A stretch of 64,000 nucleotides of DNA from Pseudomonas sp. v388 (GTDB taxonomy: Bacteria > Pseudomonadota > Gammaproteobacteria > Pseudomonadales > Pseudomonadaceae), in assembly GCF_003935425.1 (NCBI RefSeq), contig NZ_RHQN01000004.1, positions 310,001 through 374,000 on the forward strand, given 5' to 3'. Of this stretch, positions 9,487-19,040 are shown piece after piece. Every line of letters starts with the position of its first letter. Within the stretch, counting starts at the first letter, position 1. The notes below the pieces were generated by a model. That model was not told the origin of the DNA. It saw only the letters and a program-made list of their open reading frames with translations, and ran no database searches. The translations under genes were made by a program, and so were the position numbers.

Positions 9487-9503
9487 AGCAAGTGTTATGC
9501 CAG
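9487..9503 (-). promoter_or_regulatory. Sigma-54 promoter of the fliLMNOPQR-flhB operon
   Basis: The minus strand reads CTGGCATAACACTTGCT. It has a TGGCA -24 element, a TTGCT -12 element and GG-N10-GC spacing. It lies about 52 bases upstream of the fliL start. The fliL-fliK gap also holds a small GCGCGC-containing palindrome (about 9543-9570). Confidence 0.8.
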
Positions 9504-9586
9504 AGTTGGCGAGCGGTGATGAAAGGATCGGATGACTGTAAGGCGCGCTTCCTACGACAAGCGCGCTCCTACAGGGCAACGATGCG

Positions 9587-10963
9587 TTACGCGTAGTAAT
9601 CGATTTCGCTGGTGCCGATCACCCGGGCAGCCGGCTGGCTGACCGGTGCGGCGGCATCGGCGATGGCGCTGTCGTCGCCACTGTCACTGCCTGACGCACC
9701 TGAACTGCGGCCACCGCGTTGTGCCCGGCTGGCCTGTTCCTGAGCCTGCTGTTGCGCCTGCTGCTGGGACTGGTCGGACACGTTGACATCCACCTGGCCC
9801 AGACCCTGTTGGGTGAACGATTCACGCAGGCGAGCCATCTGGCTTTCCAGGGCATCGCGCACGCCCAGGTGAGCACTCATGAACGTCACCTGAGTCTGCT
9901 GGTCCGGCGCCATATTGACGCGGATGTCCAGACGACCCAGTTCGGCAGGCTCAAGTTTGATTTCCGCTGACTTGAGGTTCTGGCTCGACAGGTACATCAC
10001 CCGCTCGACGATGCCTTCGCTCCAGCCACTCTGGTGCATGGCCAAAGGCTGACTCAACAGTGGCGCCGTCGGTGTTGCGGTCCTGGCCGGCTGCGCCGCC
10101 TGACTCAACGCCGCCAGACGCTCGGCGAAGTTGTCCACACGGGTATCGCCCGCCGCGCTGCTCACATCCTTGAGACCCTCACCGAGCAGACCGGAGAACG
10201 ACTTGTCACTGCTTTCAGTGCTGCTTTCATCGGATGCCTGCTGCTGGGTCAGGGCCGCCAGGTTATTGGCGAGGTTCTGACCGGGATCGGCTTCGGGATC
10301 GACCGGCACATTGTTGGCGGGCTGATTATTGTGGGGGGTGAAATGCGTCTTGGCGTTGGCACTTTCCAGAGCCAGCTGCACGGCAGGCAGATCCTTGAGC
10401 GGGTCGGCATCGGGGTCGAACGCTTCTTCGGCCACGGCGGTGGCGGGCGTGGTCGCCAGCAGCGCAAGGGCCGGATTGTCGTCGGCCTGGGCAGCGGCGG
10501 CAGCCGGTACCGCCGGTGCGGCCTGGGCCGCCAGAGCCTGCAACGCGGGGTCAAGGCCGTCGGCGTTCAGTGCACCGAGCAGCGCCGGGTCAACGCTGCC
10601 GTCAGCGCCAGTCTGATCTTCGCCAGCCTGCTGATCGGTGGCGGAACCGGCTGACTCGGCAGGCAAGCCCTTGCCGCTATCGGCAACGGTCGACTCGGGA
10701 CCGGCAGCCGACGGGTCGTTGTCGGTCTTGTCCTTGCCGGCCACCGGCTTGTCTTTCTCCGGCGCGGCCTTGTCCCGCGCGGGTTTGACAGGCGCGTCGT
10801 TATGGGTGGCAACCTTGTCCCTGGCCTGTTTCTCATAGACGTTCGAGAAGCTGGAAGCGCCGTCCTTGCTGGTGTCGGCTGACTTGATCGGATTATTGGC
10901 CGCACTGGACTTGGACGCCGCAGTGGTATTGGCCTGAAGAAGGACGTTGGTGGCAAGGGCCAT
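9587..10963 (-). CDS. fliK: FliK, hook-length control protein
   Basis: FliK is the secreted molecular ruler that measures hook length and triggers the FlhB specificity switch. The chosen start MALATNVLLQANTTAASKSS at 10963 has a GGAG ribosome site; the open frame extends further but lacks one. This gives 458 residues. The protein is mostly low-complexity, Ala/Asp/Gln-rich ruler sequence. It ends in a Flg_hook domain (about residues 350-410) with ELGRLDIRVNMAPDQQTQVT and the following QQGLGQVDVNVSD, then a Gln-rich tail. It has its own sigma-54 promoter and is isolated by gaps on both sides, as in other pseudomonads. Confidence 0.93.
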   Translation of the reverse strand: MALATNVLLQANTTAASKSSAANNPIKSADTSKDGASSFSNVYEKQARDKVATHNDAPVKPARDKAAPEKDKPVAGKDKTDNDPSAAGPESTVADSGKGLPAESAGSATDQQAGEDQTGADGSVDPALLGALNADGLDPALQALAAQAAPAVPAAAAAQADDNPALALLATTPATAVAEEAFDPDADPLKDLPAVQLALESANAKTHFTPHNNQPANNVPVDPEADPGQNLANNLAALTQQQASDESSTESSDKSFSGLLGEGLKDVSSAAGDTRVDNFAERLAALSQAAQPARTATPTAPLLSQPLAMHQSGWSEGIVERVMYLSSQNLKSAEIKLEPAELGRLDIRVNMAPDQQTQVTFMSAHLGVRDALESQMARLRESFTQQGLGQVDVNVSDQSQQQAQQQAQEQASRAQRGGRSSGASGSDSGDDSAIADAAAPVSQPAARVIGTSEIDYYA

Positions 10964-11000
10964 GTGAAACTCCGCATGAGCAGCTGATTGCCTGGATACC

Positions 11001-11017
11001 AGCAAGATGCGGGCCAA
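11001..11017 (-). promoter_or_regulatory. Sigma-54 promoter of fliK
   Basis: The minus strand reads TTGGCCCGCATCTTGCT, a near-consensus TGGCMCG-N4-TTGCT with GG-N10-GC spacing. It lies 38 bases upstream of the fliK start, so the transcript leader would be only about 25 bases. Confidence 0.8.
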
Positions 11018-11032
11018 CGTTCAGTTCAGTCT

Positions 11033-11065
11033 TCGCCAGCAAGACGGATCGCCGCCTGCTGGCGA
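11033..11065. repeat. REP-like palindrome between hptB and fliK
   Basis: The sequence TCGCCAGCA...TGCTGGCGA forms a nine-base-pair stem around a GC-rich loop. It matches the Pseudomonas REP core and sits just after the hptB stop. It may act as the transcript end for the fliE...hptB unit, although no T tract follows it. Confidence 0.55.
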
Positions 11066-11092
11066 GAGGGCCGGCATTGACTCCTGAAAACG

Positions 11093-11455
11093 TCAGGACT
11101 GTTCGCTGAATAACTGGCGCTCGGCGTCGAACAGCCGGCGCACCGTCAAATATTCGCTGCTGATCTGATCGACAAGCAACTCCAGGCCTTCGCGCTGACC
11201 GCGGCGCGCCTGTTCTTCAAGCTGTCGGCATAAGTCGGAGAGCTGCAGCGCGCCCATGTTGCCGCTGCTGCCTTTGAAACTGTGGGCGTCCAGGCTGAGC
11301 GCCTGGAGATCGGGCGCGGGGCCGTTCAGGCACTGGCGCAACTGCGCCACACGCTGCTCGGAATCCTTGAGGAATACGTCAAGCAGCGTCGGATATTCCT
11401 CTTCCATGACGTCCTGCAAGGTAATCAAAACACTGCTATCCAGATGACTCGACAC
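11093..11455 (-). CDS. hptB: HptB-type histidine phosphotransfer protein
   Basis: This is a single-domain Hpt protein. In P. aeruginosa HptB takes phosphate from hybrid kinases including RetS, PA1611 and SagS and passes it to HsbR. Translation most likely begins at the GTG at 11455 (VSSHLDSSVLITLQDV), which has an AAGGAG site seven bases upstream; the longer open frame lacks one. That gives 120 residues. The phosphate-accepting His58 sits in AHSFKGSSGNMGA, the standard Hpt motif, within a four-helix-type sequence. It lies 32 bases downstream of hsbR on the same strand. Name and role rest on the motif plus the conserved hsbA-hsbR-hptB order. Confidence 0.88.
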   Translation of the reverse strand: MSSHLDSSVLITLQDVMEEEYPTLLDVFLKDSEQRVAQLRQCLNGPAPDLQALSLDAHSFKGSSGNMGALQLSDLCRQLEEQARRGQREGLELLVDQISSEYLTVRRLFDAERQLFSEQS

Positions 11456-11487
11456 TTGTTCGCTCCTTGACCAAGATTCCGGGCCGA

Positions 11488-13194
11488 TTATGCCACCCCG
11501 TTCCATGAAAACTCCACGCTGGCGGTCCTGCCGTCGGTGGTCCAGCGCGCCTGCTGGCCCAGCTCGCAAACCAGCCTGATGCCTCGCCCGTACAGGCTGT
11601 CGAGCGCGGGCGGTGTATCCAGGACCTTGCGCGCATCGAAACCCTGGCCGCTGTCTTCGATGCTGATCGTCAGCCGGCCGCCCTGCGCCGTGGGCTGGAC
11701 GCCGACATGCAGGCGGATGAAGCCGCTGTCCAGCGTCGCCAGGCGTGCAGCTCGTTGCTCATAGTAGCTGGCAAATCCGGCGGCATCATGTTTGAGCGCT
11801 GAATCGAGCGCCAGCACCCCGTGTTCCAGGGCATTGCTGTACAGCTCGGTCAGCACGCTATGCAAGGCGCTGGTCTGCGCGCGCAGGCCGTGTACTTCAA
11901 GCAGCAACTGCACGACATACGGCAGTGGATTGAAACGCTTGAGCGTCGAGGCACGAAATTCGAAGCTGGCAGACCAGTCCAGTGGGCTGGACGCGCCGCT
12001 GTCGGAATAGATCAACGGCGGCGGCACCGGCATCGCGGCTTCGTCGGCAGTGATCTCCAGCATGCTGACGTCATCCCGGGCCTTGCCACCGAAGTCATTC
12101 AAAGCCTGAAGAATTTCCTGAATCAGCCATTCAGGCTGGCGATTGGCGGCCAGCACCTGGTGCAGGCGCTGGACGCCGAACATCTCGTCGCGACTGTTGC
12201 TGGTGTCCAGTACGCCGTCGGACAACAGAAAGATCCGGTCGCCGGGCGCCAAAGGATGAACCTCGGTGCGGGTATCGAAGGCTTCGACACTGAGCACCCC
12301 AAGCGGCAGGTGCCTGGACGCCAGCGGCGTGAACTCGCCGCCGTGACCGCGCAGCAGATAGCCTTCCGGCAGTCCGCCGCTCCATACCTCGACCTGCTGC
12401 TGGGCGACATTGACGCACAGCAAGGTCGCACAGCAGAACATATCCACCGGCAGGATGCGTTTGAGCTTGGCATTCATCTCGCGCAGGATCTGCGCCATCC
12501 CGTGGCCCTTGGCGGTCATGCCGTAGAACACTTCCGCCAGGGGCATGGCGCCTACCGCCGCCGGCAGGCCATGGCCGGTGAAGTCGCCGAGCAATACGTG
12601 CATCTGTCCGGCCGGGGTATAGGCGGCCAGCATAAGATCGCCATTGAACAACGCGTAGGGAGATTGCAGGTAACGGATATTTGACGCGTTCAGGCAACCC
12701 GAATGTGCGACCTGATCGAATACCGCCTTGGCAACCTGCTGCTCGTGCAGCAGGTACTCGTGGTGGCGGGCGATCTGATCGCGCTGCTGCAGCACCGTCT
12801 CGTTCAACAGCCGCAGGCGGTTCATCGCATTGATTTTGGCCGCCAGCACCACCGGGTTGTAGGGTTTGGAGATGAAGTCATCGCCGCCCGCTTCCAGGCA
12901 GTAGGCCAACGCCTCGCCCTCGGTAAGCGAGGTGAGGAAAATGATCGGCACCAACGCCTCGCCGGCCAGCTTCTTGATTCGCCGCGCGGCTTCGAAGCCG
13001 TCCATGATCGGCATCATGGCGTCCATCAGGATCAATTGCGGACGCTCGGCCTCGAAAATCGCCACTGCCTCGATGCCGGTGGCGGCACTCAGGACGCGGT
13101 GGCCCTGGCGGCCGATGATGGTCGACAGCAGCAACCGGTCGCTTGGGCTGTCTTCGGCAATCAGGATGCACAAGCCTTTGATGAGGTTTTGCAA
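11488..13194 (-). CDS. hsbR: HsbR-type response regulator with PP2C phosphatase and kinase domains
   Basis: The 568-residue protein has three parts. A receiver domain (residues 1-125) carries acidic pocket E14-D15, phospho-acceptor D58 and a SKPYNP lysine. A SpoIIE/PP2C-type phosphatase domain (about 195-390) has HVLLGDFTGHGLPAAVGAMP and DRIFLLSDGVLDTSN. A C-terminal HATPase anti-sigma-kinase-like domain (about 430-568) contains LYSNALEHGVLAL and DSGQGFDARKVLD. In P. aeruginosa HsbR dephosphorylates or phosphorylates the partner HsbA according to the phosphorylation state set by HptB. The gene abuts hsbA (four-base gap). All catalytic landmarks look intact, so it should be active. Confidence 0.9.
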   Translation of the reverse strand: MQNLIKGLCILIAEDSPSDRLLLSTIIGRQGHRVLSAATGIEAVAIFEAERPQLILMDAMMPIMDGFEAARRIKKLAGEALVPIIFLTSLTEGEALAYCLEAGGDDFISKPYNPVVLAAKINAMNRLRLLNETVLQQRDQIARHHEYLLHEQQVAKAVFDQVAHSGCLNASNIRYLQSPYALFNGDLMLAAYTPAGQMHVLLGDFTGHGLPAAVGAMPLAEVFYGMTAKGHGMAQILREMNAKLKRILPVDMFCCATLLCVNVAQQQVEVWSGGLPEGYLLRGHGGEFTPLASRHLPLGVLSVEAFDTRTEVHPLAPGDRIFLLSDGVLDTSNSRDEMFGVQRLHQVLAANRQPEWLIQEILQALNDFGGKARDDVSMLEITADEAAMPVPPPLIYSDSGASSPLDWSASFEFRASTLKRFNPLPYVVQLLLEVHGLRAQTSALHSVLTELYSNALEHGVLALDSALKHDAAGFASYYEQRAARLATLDSGFIRLHVGVQPTAQGGRLTISIEDSGQGFDARKVLDTPPALDSLYGRGIRLVCELGQQARWTTDGRTASVEFSWNGVA

Positions 13195-13198
13195 AGGC

Positions 13199-13501
13199 TC
13201 AGCCCAATTGGAACAGCTTCGAAAAATTGGAAATGGTCAGGATCTTGATGACGTCGGGTGTGCAGTTGATCAATCGGACACGGGCCGAATCACCACCGGC
13301 ATGGTCGCGCAGCAACAGCAGCATGCCCAGCGCCGAGCTGTCGAGGTACTGGGTGCCGCGCAGATCGACGACATAGTTGAGGTTTCCCGGCCGGTCCTGA
13401 TAGGCGGCGCGGAAATCCTGGTGGGCGCCGAAATCGAATCGGCCCTCGATGAAAATCGTCAACTGCTGACGATCAGAGGAAAGCTCGGAAGTGACTGTCA
13501 T
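13199..13501 (-). CDS. hsbA: HsbA-type anti-sigma-factor antagonist (STAS domain)
   Basis: This small STAS protein, in its P. aeruginosa counterpart, binds the anti-sigma factor FlgM or the diguanylate cyclase HsbD depending on phosphorylation, toggling swimming versus attachment. The preferred start MTVTSELSSDRQQLTIFIEG at 13501 gives 100 residues; an upstream in-frame ATG exists at 13525. The STAS phosphorylation loop reads YLDSSALGML, with Ser55/Ser56 available (Ser56 is the known site in P. aeruginosa). It is four bases from hsbR and 77 bases from fliJ, so it may be read through from the fliE operon. Confidence 0.9.
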   Translation of the reverse strand: MTVTSELSSDRQQLTIFIEGRFDFGAHQDFRAAYQDRPGNLNYVVDLRGTQYLDSSALGMLLLLRDHAGGDSARVRLINCTPDVIKILTISNFSKLFQLG

Positions 13502-13578
13502 AGAAATCCCTGAATGTTCCATCACCGAGACACCCGGAGTTTAGAGGGTGTTTGCGAATTCGGCGATGTGATTGTCGA

Positions 13579-14028
13579 TCAGTCCGGCTCGTGGCGCGGC
13601 AGACGCTGGGACAGTTCGTCCAGCAGCTTCTGTTCACGCTTGTCTTCGAGACGACGGGCTTCGTCGATGTAGCGCTGGACCAGCTTGCGCAGCCCTTCAA
13701 CCCGTGCGTAACACTGTTGCCAGGCGGTACGGGCCGTTTCCAGATTGGACTTGTGCCACTCCAGGCTTTTGTTCTGTTGCGCAACGGCAGTATCGAGCTG
13801 ACTGAGGAAGCGTTGATAGCCCATCATCCATTGCCCGGAAACGCCGGTGCTGCCTTTGGAAAGCCACTGTTGCTGGTAATCGTGGCGAAACTGGTCCAGC
13901 TCCTGGAGCTTGTTGAGGGCCAGGTTGACCTGCCCCTGGAAATACCCGAGACGCTGCGCCGCACTGCGCTCGGCCGCCTCGGCCATTTCGACCACCGGCG
14001 CCAGACGCGCCGCTCGACTTTGAGCCAT
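13579..14028 (-). CDS. fliJ: FliJ, export ATPase central-stalk/chaperone-escort protein
   Basis: FliJ is the coiled-coil stalk inside the FliI hexamer that links the ATPase to FlhA. The 149-residue product is highly charged and Gln/Glu/Arg-rich, with long heptad-type helices across nearly its whole length (for example AERSAAQRLGYFQGQVNLAL). This matches the family in size and composition. It sits six bases after fliI in the canonical order. Sequence conservation in the family is weak, so context carries part of the call. Confidence 0.93.
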   Translation of the reverse strand: MAQSRAARLAPVVEMAEAAERSAAQRLGYFQGQVNLALNKLQELDQFRHDYQQQWLSKGSTGVSGQWMMGYQRFLSQLDTAVAQQNKSLEWHKSNLETARTAWQQCYARVEGLRKLVQRYIDEARRLEDKREQKLLDELSQRLPRHEPD

Positions 14029-14034
14029 GGTTTA

Positions 14035-15393
14035 TCAGCCGCCGGGGGCCGGACTGAACACGGCCGCCAACTGCTCGCCGCTGGCCTGCATGCTCTCGTT
14101 GTCGCGCAGCCCCTGGCGCTGGTAGCGCACCAGCACCGGTTGCAGCGCAATGGCCATGTCGGTTTCCCGATCGCCACCGGCCACGTAGGCGCCGACACTG
14201 ATCAGGTCGCGGGTCTGCTGATAGCGGGACCACAATTGCTTGAAATGCTGGGCGCGGGCCATGTGCTCAGGCGTGACCACCGCCGGCATGACCCGACTGA
14301 TCGACGCTTCGATGTCGATGGCCGGGTAATGCCCCTCCTCGGCCAGTCGCCGGGACAGCACGATGTGTCCGTCGAGCACGCCCCGCGCCGAGTCGGCAAT
14401 CGGGTCCTGCTGGTCGTCGCCTTCGGACAACACGGTGTAGAACGCGGTGATCGAACCGCCGCCGGCCTCGGCATTGCCGGCGCGCTCCACCAGCTTGGGC
14501 AGGCGAGCGAACACGGATGGCGGATAGCCTTTGGTGGCGGGCGGCTCGCCGATGGCCAGGGCGATTTCCCGCTGGGCCTGGGCGAAACGGGTCAGCGAAT
14601 CCATCAGCAGCAAAACGTTCTTGCCCTGGTCGCGAAAATATTCGGCGATGCGCGTGCAGTACATGGCGGCCCGCAGACGCATCAAGGGCGCGTCATCCGC
14701 AGGCGACGCCACCACCACTGCTCGCTTGATCCCTTCCTCGCCGAGGATGTGCTCGATGAATTCCTTCACCTCGCGACCCCGCTCGCCGATCAGGCCGACC
14801 ACGATGATGTCCGCTTCGGTGAAGCGGGTCATCATGCCCAGCAGCACACTCTTGCCCACGCCGGTACCGGCGAACAGGCCCAGGCGCTGGCCGCGACCGA
14901 CCGTCAACAGACCGTTGATGCAGCGAATCCCCACATCCAGCGGCTGGCTGATGGGGTCACGCTTGAGGGGGTTGATGGTCGGGCCATCCATGGGCACCCA
15001 GTCATCGGCCTTGATCGGCGGACGACCGTCCAACGGGCGACCGGCGCCGTCGAGCACCCGGCCGAGCATGCTCATGCCCATGGGCAAGCGGCCGGTGTCG
15101 GCCAACGGCACGACCCGGGCGCCCGGCGCGATGCCGGCCACGCTGCCGACCGGCATCAGGAACACCTTGCCGCCGGAAAAGCCCATGACCTCAGCCTCGA
15201 CTTCCACCGGATGGTGGCTGTCGTCGTTGATCACCACACAACGGCTGCCCATGGCGGCGCGCAGCCCCTCGGCTTCGAGGGTCAGGCCGACCATGCGCAG
15301 CAGGCGGCCTTCCACTACCGGCTGCGCGGGCAGTCGAATGGATTCGGCGTAAGTGCCCAGGCGCTTGGCCAGACTGGTGCGATCAAGGCGCAT
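14035..15393 (-). CDS. fliI: FliI, flagellar export ATPase
   Basis: FliI is the F1-beta-like hexameric ATPase of the export apparatus. With the start [18 protein letters not shown] at 15393 (GGAT upstream; another ATG lies three codons earlier) it has 452 residues. It shows Walker A GTGVGKS (residues 176-182), a Walker B run [18 protein letters not shown], and the family's [18 protein letters not shown]. It overlaps the end of fliH by 11 bases, consistent with translational coupling, and is followed closely by fliJ. Fully intact. Confidence 0.97.
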   Translation of the reverse strand: MRLDRTSLAKRLGTYAESIRLPAQPVVEGRLLRMVGLTLEAEGLRAAMGSRCVVINDDSHHPVEVEAEVMGFSGGKVFLMPVGSVAGIAPGARVVPLADTGRLPMGMSMLGRVLDGAGRPLDGRPPIKADDWVPMDGPTINPLKRDPISQPLDVGIRCINGLLTVGRGQRLGLFAGTGVGKSVLLGMMTRFTEADIIVVGLIGERGREVKEFIEHILGEEGIKRAVVVASPADDAPLMRLRAAMYCTRIAEYFRDQGKNVLLLMDSLTRFAQAQREIALAIGEPPATKGYPPSVFARLPKLVERAGNAEAGGGSITAFYTVLSEGDDQQDPIADSARGVLDGHIVLSRRLAEEGHYPAIDIEASISRVMPAVVTPEHMARAQHFKQLWSRYQQTRDLISVGAYVAGGDRETDMAIALQPVLVRYQRQGLRDNESMQASGEQLAAVFSPAPGG

Positions 15394-16207
15394 CGGGATC
15401 ATCCAAAGCGGTTTTCGTTACCGGCGCGGCCTCGGCGGCTGCCGAGCCACCGTCGATCTCCACGCTCACGTCAGGCGCCGCCGGATGCACGAGTTGATCG
15501 TGCATCTGGTCGTACATTTTGGCGATGGCCAGCGACAGGCGCGTCTCGACGCTGGCGTCGATGCGGCTGTGTTCGGTTTCGATCCGGCAGCCGCCCGGCA
15601 GCAGTTCGTCGTCCTCGACGATCTTCCAGTTTTCCTCGTAACGCTCGCGCATGGCCTTGACCAGCACGAAATCCTGAGGATTGATGAAGATACGCAGGTT
15701 GTTGGCACCCATCGGCAGCAGCTTGAGCGCATCGCGCAGCACCGTGGCGATCTGGGCCGAATCGGTCTGCAGCTCGCGCTGGATCACTTGGCGAGCGATG
15801 TGCTCGACCAGATGAACCACCATCTTCTCGATCTGGGTGTCCTGCCTGGCAATCGGGTCCAGCAGGTGCTGCATCAGTTGCTCCAGGCTGGCGACCTTGG
15901 CCGCCAGCGCAACTTCCGCTTCCTGGCGGACCTTGAGCTGAGTGCTGTGGAAACCTTCCTTCTCACCGGTGGCAAAGCCCTCGTTCCAGGCTTCCTGGCG
16001 GATGCTTTCCAGCTCCTCCAGGGTCAGCGGCTGGACCTCCTCCAGCGGAACTTCTTCCATTTCGGCCGGCTCGTCCACCGGCTCCGGTTCAGGCTCCGGT
16101 TCAGGCTCGCGCTGCGGATCGAAACTGGGCAGCGCCCAGGTGTCGAACCCACGGATGTCTTCGGACCTTATCAGGTCGCTTTGCGGTTCTTTGCTGGAGC
16201 TGGACAT
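15383..16207 (-). CDS. fliH: FliH, negative regulator and anchor of the export ATPase
   Basis: FliH dimerises, binds FliI and tethers it to FliN. The ATG at 16207 ([18 protein letters not shown]) gives 274 residues; a TTG four codons upstream is possible but is too close to the AAGG site. The N-terminal third is acidic and includes an (EP)5 run (about residues 38-48) encoded by a small DNA repeat at 16082-16111. A helical region rich in Glu/Gln follows, then the C-terminal ATPase-binding domain with [20 protein letters not shown]. It sits four to 15 bases after fliG and overlaps fliI. Confidence 0.94.
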   Translation of the reverse strand: MSSSSKEPQSDLIRSEDIRGFDTWALPSFDPQREPEPEPEPEPVDEPAEMEEVPLEEVQPLTLEELESIRQEAWNEGFATGEKEGFHSTQLKVRQEAEVALAAKVASLEQLMQHLLDPIARQDTQIEKMVVHLVEHIARQVIQRELQTDSAQIATVLRDALKLLPMGANNLRIFINPQDFVLVKAMRERYEENWKIVEDDELLPGGCRIETEHSRIDASVETRLSLAIAKMYDQMHDQLVHPAAPDVSVEIDGGSAAAEAAPVTKTALDDPDAP

Positions 16208-16222
16208 CAGTCGGGCCAATCC

Positions 16223-17239
16223 TTAGATCATTTCCTCGCCACCTTTGCCACCGAGCACGATCTCGCCGGCCTCGGCCATACGACGCGCAATGGTGAGGAT
16301 TTCTTTCTGTGCGGTTTCCACGTCGCTGACACGCACCGGACCCTTGGCTTCCAGGTCGTCGCGCAACAGTTCGGCGGCACGCTTGGACATGTTCTTGAAA
16401 ATCTTTTCCTTGATCGCCTCGTCCGACCCCTTGAGCGCCAGCACCAGCACGTCCGAAGACACTTCGCGCAACAGCGCCTGGATGCCGCGGTCGTCCACGT
16501 CGGAGAGGTTGTTGAAGACGAACATGAGGTCTTCGATCTGCGTCGACAGGTCTTCGTCGACCTCGCGGATCGAATCCATGAGCGCGCCTTCGATGGAGCT
16601 GTCGAGGAAGTTCATGATATCCGCCGCACGCTTGATACCACCCAGGGTGGTACGCGAGGTGTTGGCGTTACCGGAGAACTGCTTCTCGAGAATCTGGTTC
16701 AGTTCCTTGAGGGCCGCCGGCTGCACGGTGTTGAGCGACGAGACGCGCAGGATGATATCCAGACGCACCTTGTGGTCGAAATGGCCCAACACTTCACCGG
16801 CCTGGTCCGCGTCCAGATAAGCCACCACGATGGCCTGGATCTGCGGGTGCTCGAAACGGATCACGTCCGCCACGGCGCGCGGCTCCATCCACTTGAGGCT
16901 GTCCAGGCCGCTGGTGTTGCCACCCAGCAGGATGCGGTCGATCAGGCCGTTGGCCTTGTCTTCGCCCAGTGCCTGGGTAAGCATCTTGCGGATGTAGCCA
17001 TCGGATCCGACGCCAAGGCTGGTCTGGTCGCCGACGATGTCGACGAACTCGCTCATGACTTCTTCAACCTGCTCACGATGCACATTGCGCATCTGAGCCA
17101 TGGCCACGCCCACTTTCTGGACTTCCTTGGGGCCCATGTGCCGCAGCACCTGGGCTGCGTCGGTTTCACCCAGCGACAGCAGCAGGACCGCTGCCTTTTC
17201 GACCTTGGTCAGTTTGGCTACGACGGCTCGATCATTCAT
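16223..17239 (-). CDS. fliG: FliG, motor torque and switch protein
   Basis: FliG links the MS ring to the C ring and interacts with stators. The 338-residue protein has an N-terminal FliF-binding domain (KVEKAAVLLLSLGE), a middle domain with HPQ (residues about 129-133, FEHPQIQAIVVAYL), and a C-terminal torque helix with charged residues (DDLEAKGPVRVSDVETAQKE). The start overlaps the fliF stop by eight bases. Length and motif order are exactly those of the family. Confidence 0.97.
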   Translation of the reverse strand: MNDRAVVAKLTKVEKAAVLLLSLGETDAAQVLRHMGPKEVQKVGVAMAQMRNVHREQVEEVMSEFVDIVGDQTSLGVGSDGYIRKMLTQALGEDKANGLIDRILLGGNTSGLDSLKWMEPRAVADVIRFEHPQIQAIVVAYLDADQAGEVLGHFDHKVRLDIILRVSSLNTVQPAALKELNQILEKQFSGNANTSRTTLGGIKRAADIMNFLDSSIEGALMDSIREVDEDLSTQIEDLMFVFNNLSDVDDRGIQALLREVSSDVLVLALKGSDEAIKEKIFKNMSKRAAELLRDDLEAKGPVRVSDVETAQKEILTIARRMAEAGEIVLGGKGGEEMI

Positions 17240-19025
17240 CAGTGTTAATCCACTCTTTTACAACCTGGGCCACACGACCCGGGTCTTCGGCCACCAAGCT
17301 CTTGATTGCGTTCAACTGTGCGTCATAACCCTCGGTCGGGCTAGGCAGCAGGATGCTTTGCGGGCCGCCCAGGCTGACGCGGTCGTTGGACAGTTCACCG
17401 TCCATGCCGCCACCCATGCCACCCATGCCGCCCAGACCGTCGTCACCGAAACCGGCCAGTTCCTTGCTCTTGCCGCTGGTGATGTTGTTCAACACCGGAC
17501 GCAGTACACCGAACACCAGAATCAGGATGAAGATCACACCCACGGCCTGCTTGACGATGTCCCAGAACCAGGGCTGCGAGTAGAACGGAATCTCGGGCAG
17601 CGTTTCGGCGCGTTCGCTGGAGAACGGCACGTTGATCACGCTGACGCTGTCGCCACGGCTGGCGTCGAAACCGACGGCATCCTGAACCAGCCGCGTGAAG
17701 CGAGCCAGATCGGTAGCGCTCCACGGCGCACGGGTCACGTCGCCGGTGGCCGCATCGGTTTTCACCATGTCGTCGACCACCACCGCGACCGACAGACGGG
17801 TCAGACGGCCTTGCTGTTGTTTGGTGTGGCTGATGGAACGGTCCAGCTCGAAGTTCTTGGTCGACTGCACCCGCTTGTCGGCCGGGTACGGCGCCAGGGC
17901 CGGTTGGCCGGTGGCCGGGTCCATGATCTGCTGACCATTGGCATCGAGCAGCGGCTGGCCAGGCGCGATGGCAGCCGCAGCCGCACCGGCGGCACCGCCG
18001 GTGGTTTGCGGCGCAGTCGCAGGACCGGGCGGCTGATTGCTCAGGGCGCCTGGAACACCTTGCGGGCCAAGACTGCTGGAGCGTTGTTCGTTGACCGATT
18101 GCTCGCTGCGCAAGGCAGGCTGGTCAGGGTTGAAGCTTTCGGCGGTCGACTCGACGGCACTGAAGTCCACCACCGCCGAGACTTCGGCCTTGTAGCGGTC
18201 GGTGCCGAGAATGGGTTGCAGGATGTTCTGCACACGCTGGGTCAGCATGCCTTCCATGCGGCGGCTGTAATCGAACTGCTTGCCGGCCATGGTCAGCTCA
18301 GAGTTCTCACCCAGGTCCGACAGCAGGTTGCCCTTCTGGTCGACGACAGTGATCTGCGATTTGCTCAGCTCAGGCACGCTGGTGGCCACCAGGTTGGTGA
18401 TCGCGATCACCTGGCTCGGCTCCAGCGAACGACCGGCATACAGTTCCACCAATACCGAAGCGCTGGGCTTGCGGTCGTCACGAACGAACACCGAACTCTT
18501 TGGAATCGCCAGGTGCACGCGGGCCGCCTTGACGTTGTTCAAGGAGGAAATGGTACGCGCCAGTTCGCCTTCCAGACCACGGCGGTAGCGCGTGGCTTCC
18601 ATGAACTGGCTGGTACCCAGACCCTGATCCTTGTCGAGGATTTCAAAACCGATGTTGGCATCGTTCTGCACCACGCCAGCCTGGGCCAGCTGGATGCGCG
18701 CACGTTGCACGTCGTCGGCCTTTACCAGCAGCGCGCCGGAGTTGGGTTCGACGTTGTAGGAAATGTTCGCGGCAGTCAGGGTGTCCATGATCTGCTTGCT
18801 GTCCATACCCGCAAGGCTGCCGTACAGCGGCCGGTAATCGGGCTGTTGCGACCAAAGGACCACGGCAAAGCCGATGGCCACGCTGGCGGCCAGACCGACC
18901 ATGAGGCCAACCTGACGCAGCATGGTCATTTCGGAAAGGTTTTCCAGAAACGCCAGACCAAACAATGGTTTTTTGTCGGGAGTGCCCGCGCGTGCAGGAA
19001 CCGGATCGGCTGTAGCTTCGGCCAT
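17232..19025 (-). CDS. fliF: FliF, MS-ring protein
   Basis: FliF builds the MS ring that seeds basal-body assembly. The 597-residue protein has two transmembrane helices (about residues 42-60 and 465-485) bracketing a large periplasmic region. That region holds ring-building motifs (YRPLYGSLAGMDSKQIMDTL, RARIQLAQAGVVQN) and a variable Ala/Gly/Pro-rich insertion around residues 330-380. The cytoplasmic tail is Gly/Met-rich, then acidic, and ends with the FliG-binding segment (RVAQVVKEWINTDE). It starts 15 bases after fliE and overlaps fliG by eight bases. Confidence 0.97.
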   Translation of the reverse strand: MAEATADPVPARAGTPDKKPLFGLAFLENLSEMTMLRQVGLMVGLAASVAIGFAVVLWSQQPDYRPLYGSLAGMDSKQIMDTLTAANISYNVEPNSGALLVKADDVQRARIQLAQAGVVQNDANIGFEILDKDQGLGTSQFMEATRYRRGLEGELARTISSLNNVKAARVHLAIPKSSVFVRDDRKPSASVLVELYAGRSLEPSQVIAITNLVATSVPELSKSQITVVDQKGNLLSDLGENSELTMAGKQFDYSRRMEGMLTQRVQNILQPILGTDRYKAEVSAVVDFSAVESTAESFNPDQPALRSEQSVNEQRSSSLGPQGVPGALSNQPPGPATAPQTTGGAAGAAAAAIAPGQPLLDANGQQIMDPATGQPALAPYPADKRVQSTKNFELDRSISHTKQQQGRLTRLSVAVVVDDMVKTDAATGDVTRAPWSATDLARFTRLVQDAVGFDASRGDSVSVINVPFSSERAETLPEIPFYSQPWFWDIVKQAVGVIFILILVFGVLRPVLNNITSGKSKELAGFGDDGLGGMGGMGGGMDGELSNDRVSLGGPQSILLPSPTEGYDAQLNAIKSLVAEDPGRVAQVVKEWINTDE

Positions 19026-19040
19026 GACTCAGTACGTCCT

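Noticed and set aside
13552-15660. A 702-residue plus-strand open frame opposite fliJ/fliI/fliH
   Set aside because: It lies entirely antisense to three certain flagellar genes and is rich in His/Arg/Gln typical of reverse-frame reading of GC-rich DNA. It shows no recognisable domain and no ribosome site.
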